In this document: positions 63,405 through 64,000 of the stretch, piece by piece | Position numbering within the stretch: the stretch's first letter is position 1 | How the letters are laid out: the number at the start of each line of letters is the position of its first letter | DNA from: Actinotalea sp. Marseille-Q4924 | GTDB taxonomy: Bacteria > Actinomycetota > Actinomycetes > Actinomycetales > Cellulomonadaceae | DNA: 64,000 nt | NCBI RefSeq assembly: GCF_916618755.1 | Contig: NZ_CAKAKB010000003.1 | Location: 930,001 to 994,000 of the forward strand | Direction: 5' to 3' | The notes under the pieces: model-generated | Told to the model about the DNA's origin: nothing | The model's input: only the letters and a program-made list of their open reading frames with translations | The model's database searches: none | Made by a program: the position numbers and the translations under genes

Positions 63405-64000
63405 GTGCCTGCACTGACGCTCACCGCCACGGACCTTGCCCGCCTCGACACCGACGTCCTCGTCGTCGGTGCCGCACCGGACGCCGACGGCGGCGTGCGC
63501 CTCGTCGGTGCCGCGGGTCTGCCCGACGCCCTGCGGGGCGAGCTGACCGGGTCGGCGCGCGCGCTCGGCATCACCGGCGAGGCCGACAGCCTGCACCGGC
63601 TGCCCGCGGGGGCCGACCTCGCGGCGAGCGTGCTGGCCGTCGTCGGCCTCGGGACGCTCCCCGCCGACGGTGTCCCGACGCACGAGGCGCTGCGGCGTGC
63701 CGCCGGCGCCGCCACGCGACAGCTCACCGGCGTGCGCTCGGTCACCCTGGCCCTGCCCGCGGAGGACCTGGCGCAGCTCGCCGCCGTCGCGGAGGGCGCG
63801 CTGCTGGGCGCCTACGCGTTCGACCGGTACCGCAAGGACGCGCCGGCTCCCGCGGAGCAGGTCACCGTCGTGACGCCGCGGGCGAAGGACGCAGCGGCCA
63901 AGAAGGTGACGGCCCGCGCGGCCGCCGTTGCCGCCGCCGTCCACGGGACGAGGGACCTGGTCAACGCCGCGCCGGTCGACCTGTTCCCCGCGGCGTTCGC
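63405..64000 (+). CDS. pepA: Leucyl aminopeptidase (M17 family), 5' part
   Basis: The first 198 codons are present; the gene continues past the right edge. The N-terminal macro-like domain occupies about residues 1-150, with GALLGAYAFDRYRKD near 128-142, a conserved M17 block. TRDLVNAAPVDLFPAAF at the edge corresponds to the start of the catalytic domain (the NxPxxxLxPxxFA pattern). The metal and active-site residues lie outside the window. It should release N-terminal residues from peptides in the cytosol. The GTG is leaderless. Confidence 0.9.
   Translation, partial: MPALTLTATDLARLDTDVLVVGAAPDADGGVRLVGAAGLPDALRGELTGSARALGITGEADSLHRLPAGADLAASVLAVVGLGTLPADGVPTHEALRRAAGAATRQLTGVRSVTLALPAEDLAQLAAVAEGALLGAYAFDRYRKDAPAPAEQVTVVTPRAKDAAAKKVTARAAAVAAAVHGTRDLVNAAPVDLFPAAF

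Overview
The window is chromosomal DNA from a high-G+C actinobacterium. G and C fill almost every third codon position, GTG starts are common, and the gene set is core actinobacterial: SepH, DUF3159, DUF3710, DUF4193, an HrdB/SigA-type sigma factor, class II DAHP synthase, a QcrCAB bc1 complex with a diheme cytochrome c, CtaF, and a PASTA kinase beside an Rv2175c-like regulator. A Cellulomonas-like member of the Micrococcales fits best, but this is inference from gene content, not a phylogeny. I see no insertion sequence, prophage, CRISPR array, tRNA or rRNA. No gene-free stretch exceeds 300 bases.

Layout. Positions 101-8130 follow the M. tuberculosis order Rv2689c-Rv2699c, recalled from memory: an rRNA/tRNA m5U-methyltransferase-like gene, a KimA-type potassium symporter, two TrkA proteins, DUF3159, an OB-fold protein, DUF3710, dUTPase, DUF3093 and DUF4193. 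Positions 8306-25306 hold inositol monophosphatase, the SepH division protein, an operon of DUF5998, a phosphodiesterase and thymidine kinase, a GNAT/acyl-CoA-synthetase fusion, a topoisomerase IV-like ParC/ParE pair in convergent orientation, a DUF7455 zinc protein, DUF456, the principal sigma factor and a universal stress protein. Positions 25391-48516 resemble Rv2173-Rv2196: polyprenyl synthase, Rv2175c-like regulator, LysM transglycosylase, PASTA kinase, PPi-phosphofructokinase overlapping DAHP synthase, acyltransferase, glucokinase, acyl-CoA ligase, exonuclease/GIY-YIG fusion, trpD, then ctaE and qcrCAB. Superoxide dismutase sits between these and the opposing ctaC-ctaD-ctaF operon. Positions 52944-64000 carry a cysteine-desulfurase-like gene with a TusA-like partner, an ErpA/HesB protein, glycerate kinase, quinolinate synthase, a DJ-1/PfpI protein, a thioesterase, an M20 peptidase, DUF3043, a YczE-like membrane protein, dihydroorotate dehydrogenase, small membrane proteins and the start of a leucyl aminopeptidase.

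How the genes fit together. The respiratory block encodes the bc1-aa3 electron-transfer chain. KimA plus two TrkA proteins form a potassium-homeostasis locus. The kinase, its probable substrate regulator, the LysM transglycosylase and the polyprenyl synthase point to envelope control. At about twenty genes a TANNNT hexamer lies 6-8 bases before the start codon, which implies widespread leaderless mRNAs.

Most notable observations: a 379-residue PLP-fold cysteine desulfurase homologue that has no lysine at all, translationally coupled to a TusA-like protein; a KimA potassium symporter that would normally be labelled an amino acid permease; an 18-codon proline/arginine-rich leader ORF with an optimal Shine-Dalgarno before DUF456; and a CRP/GlxR-like palindrome upstream of the LysM transglycosylase.
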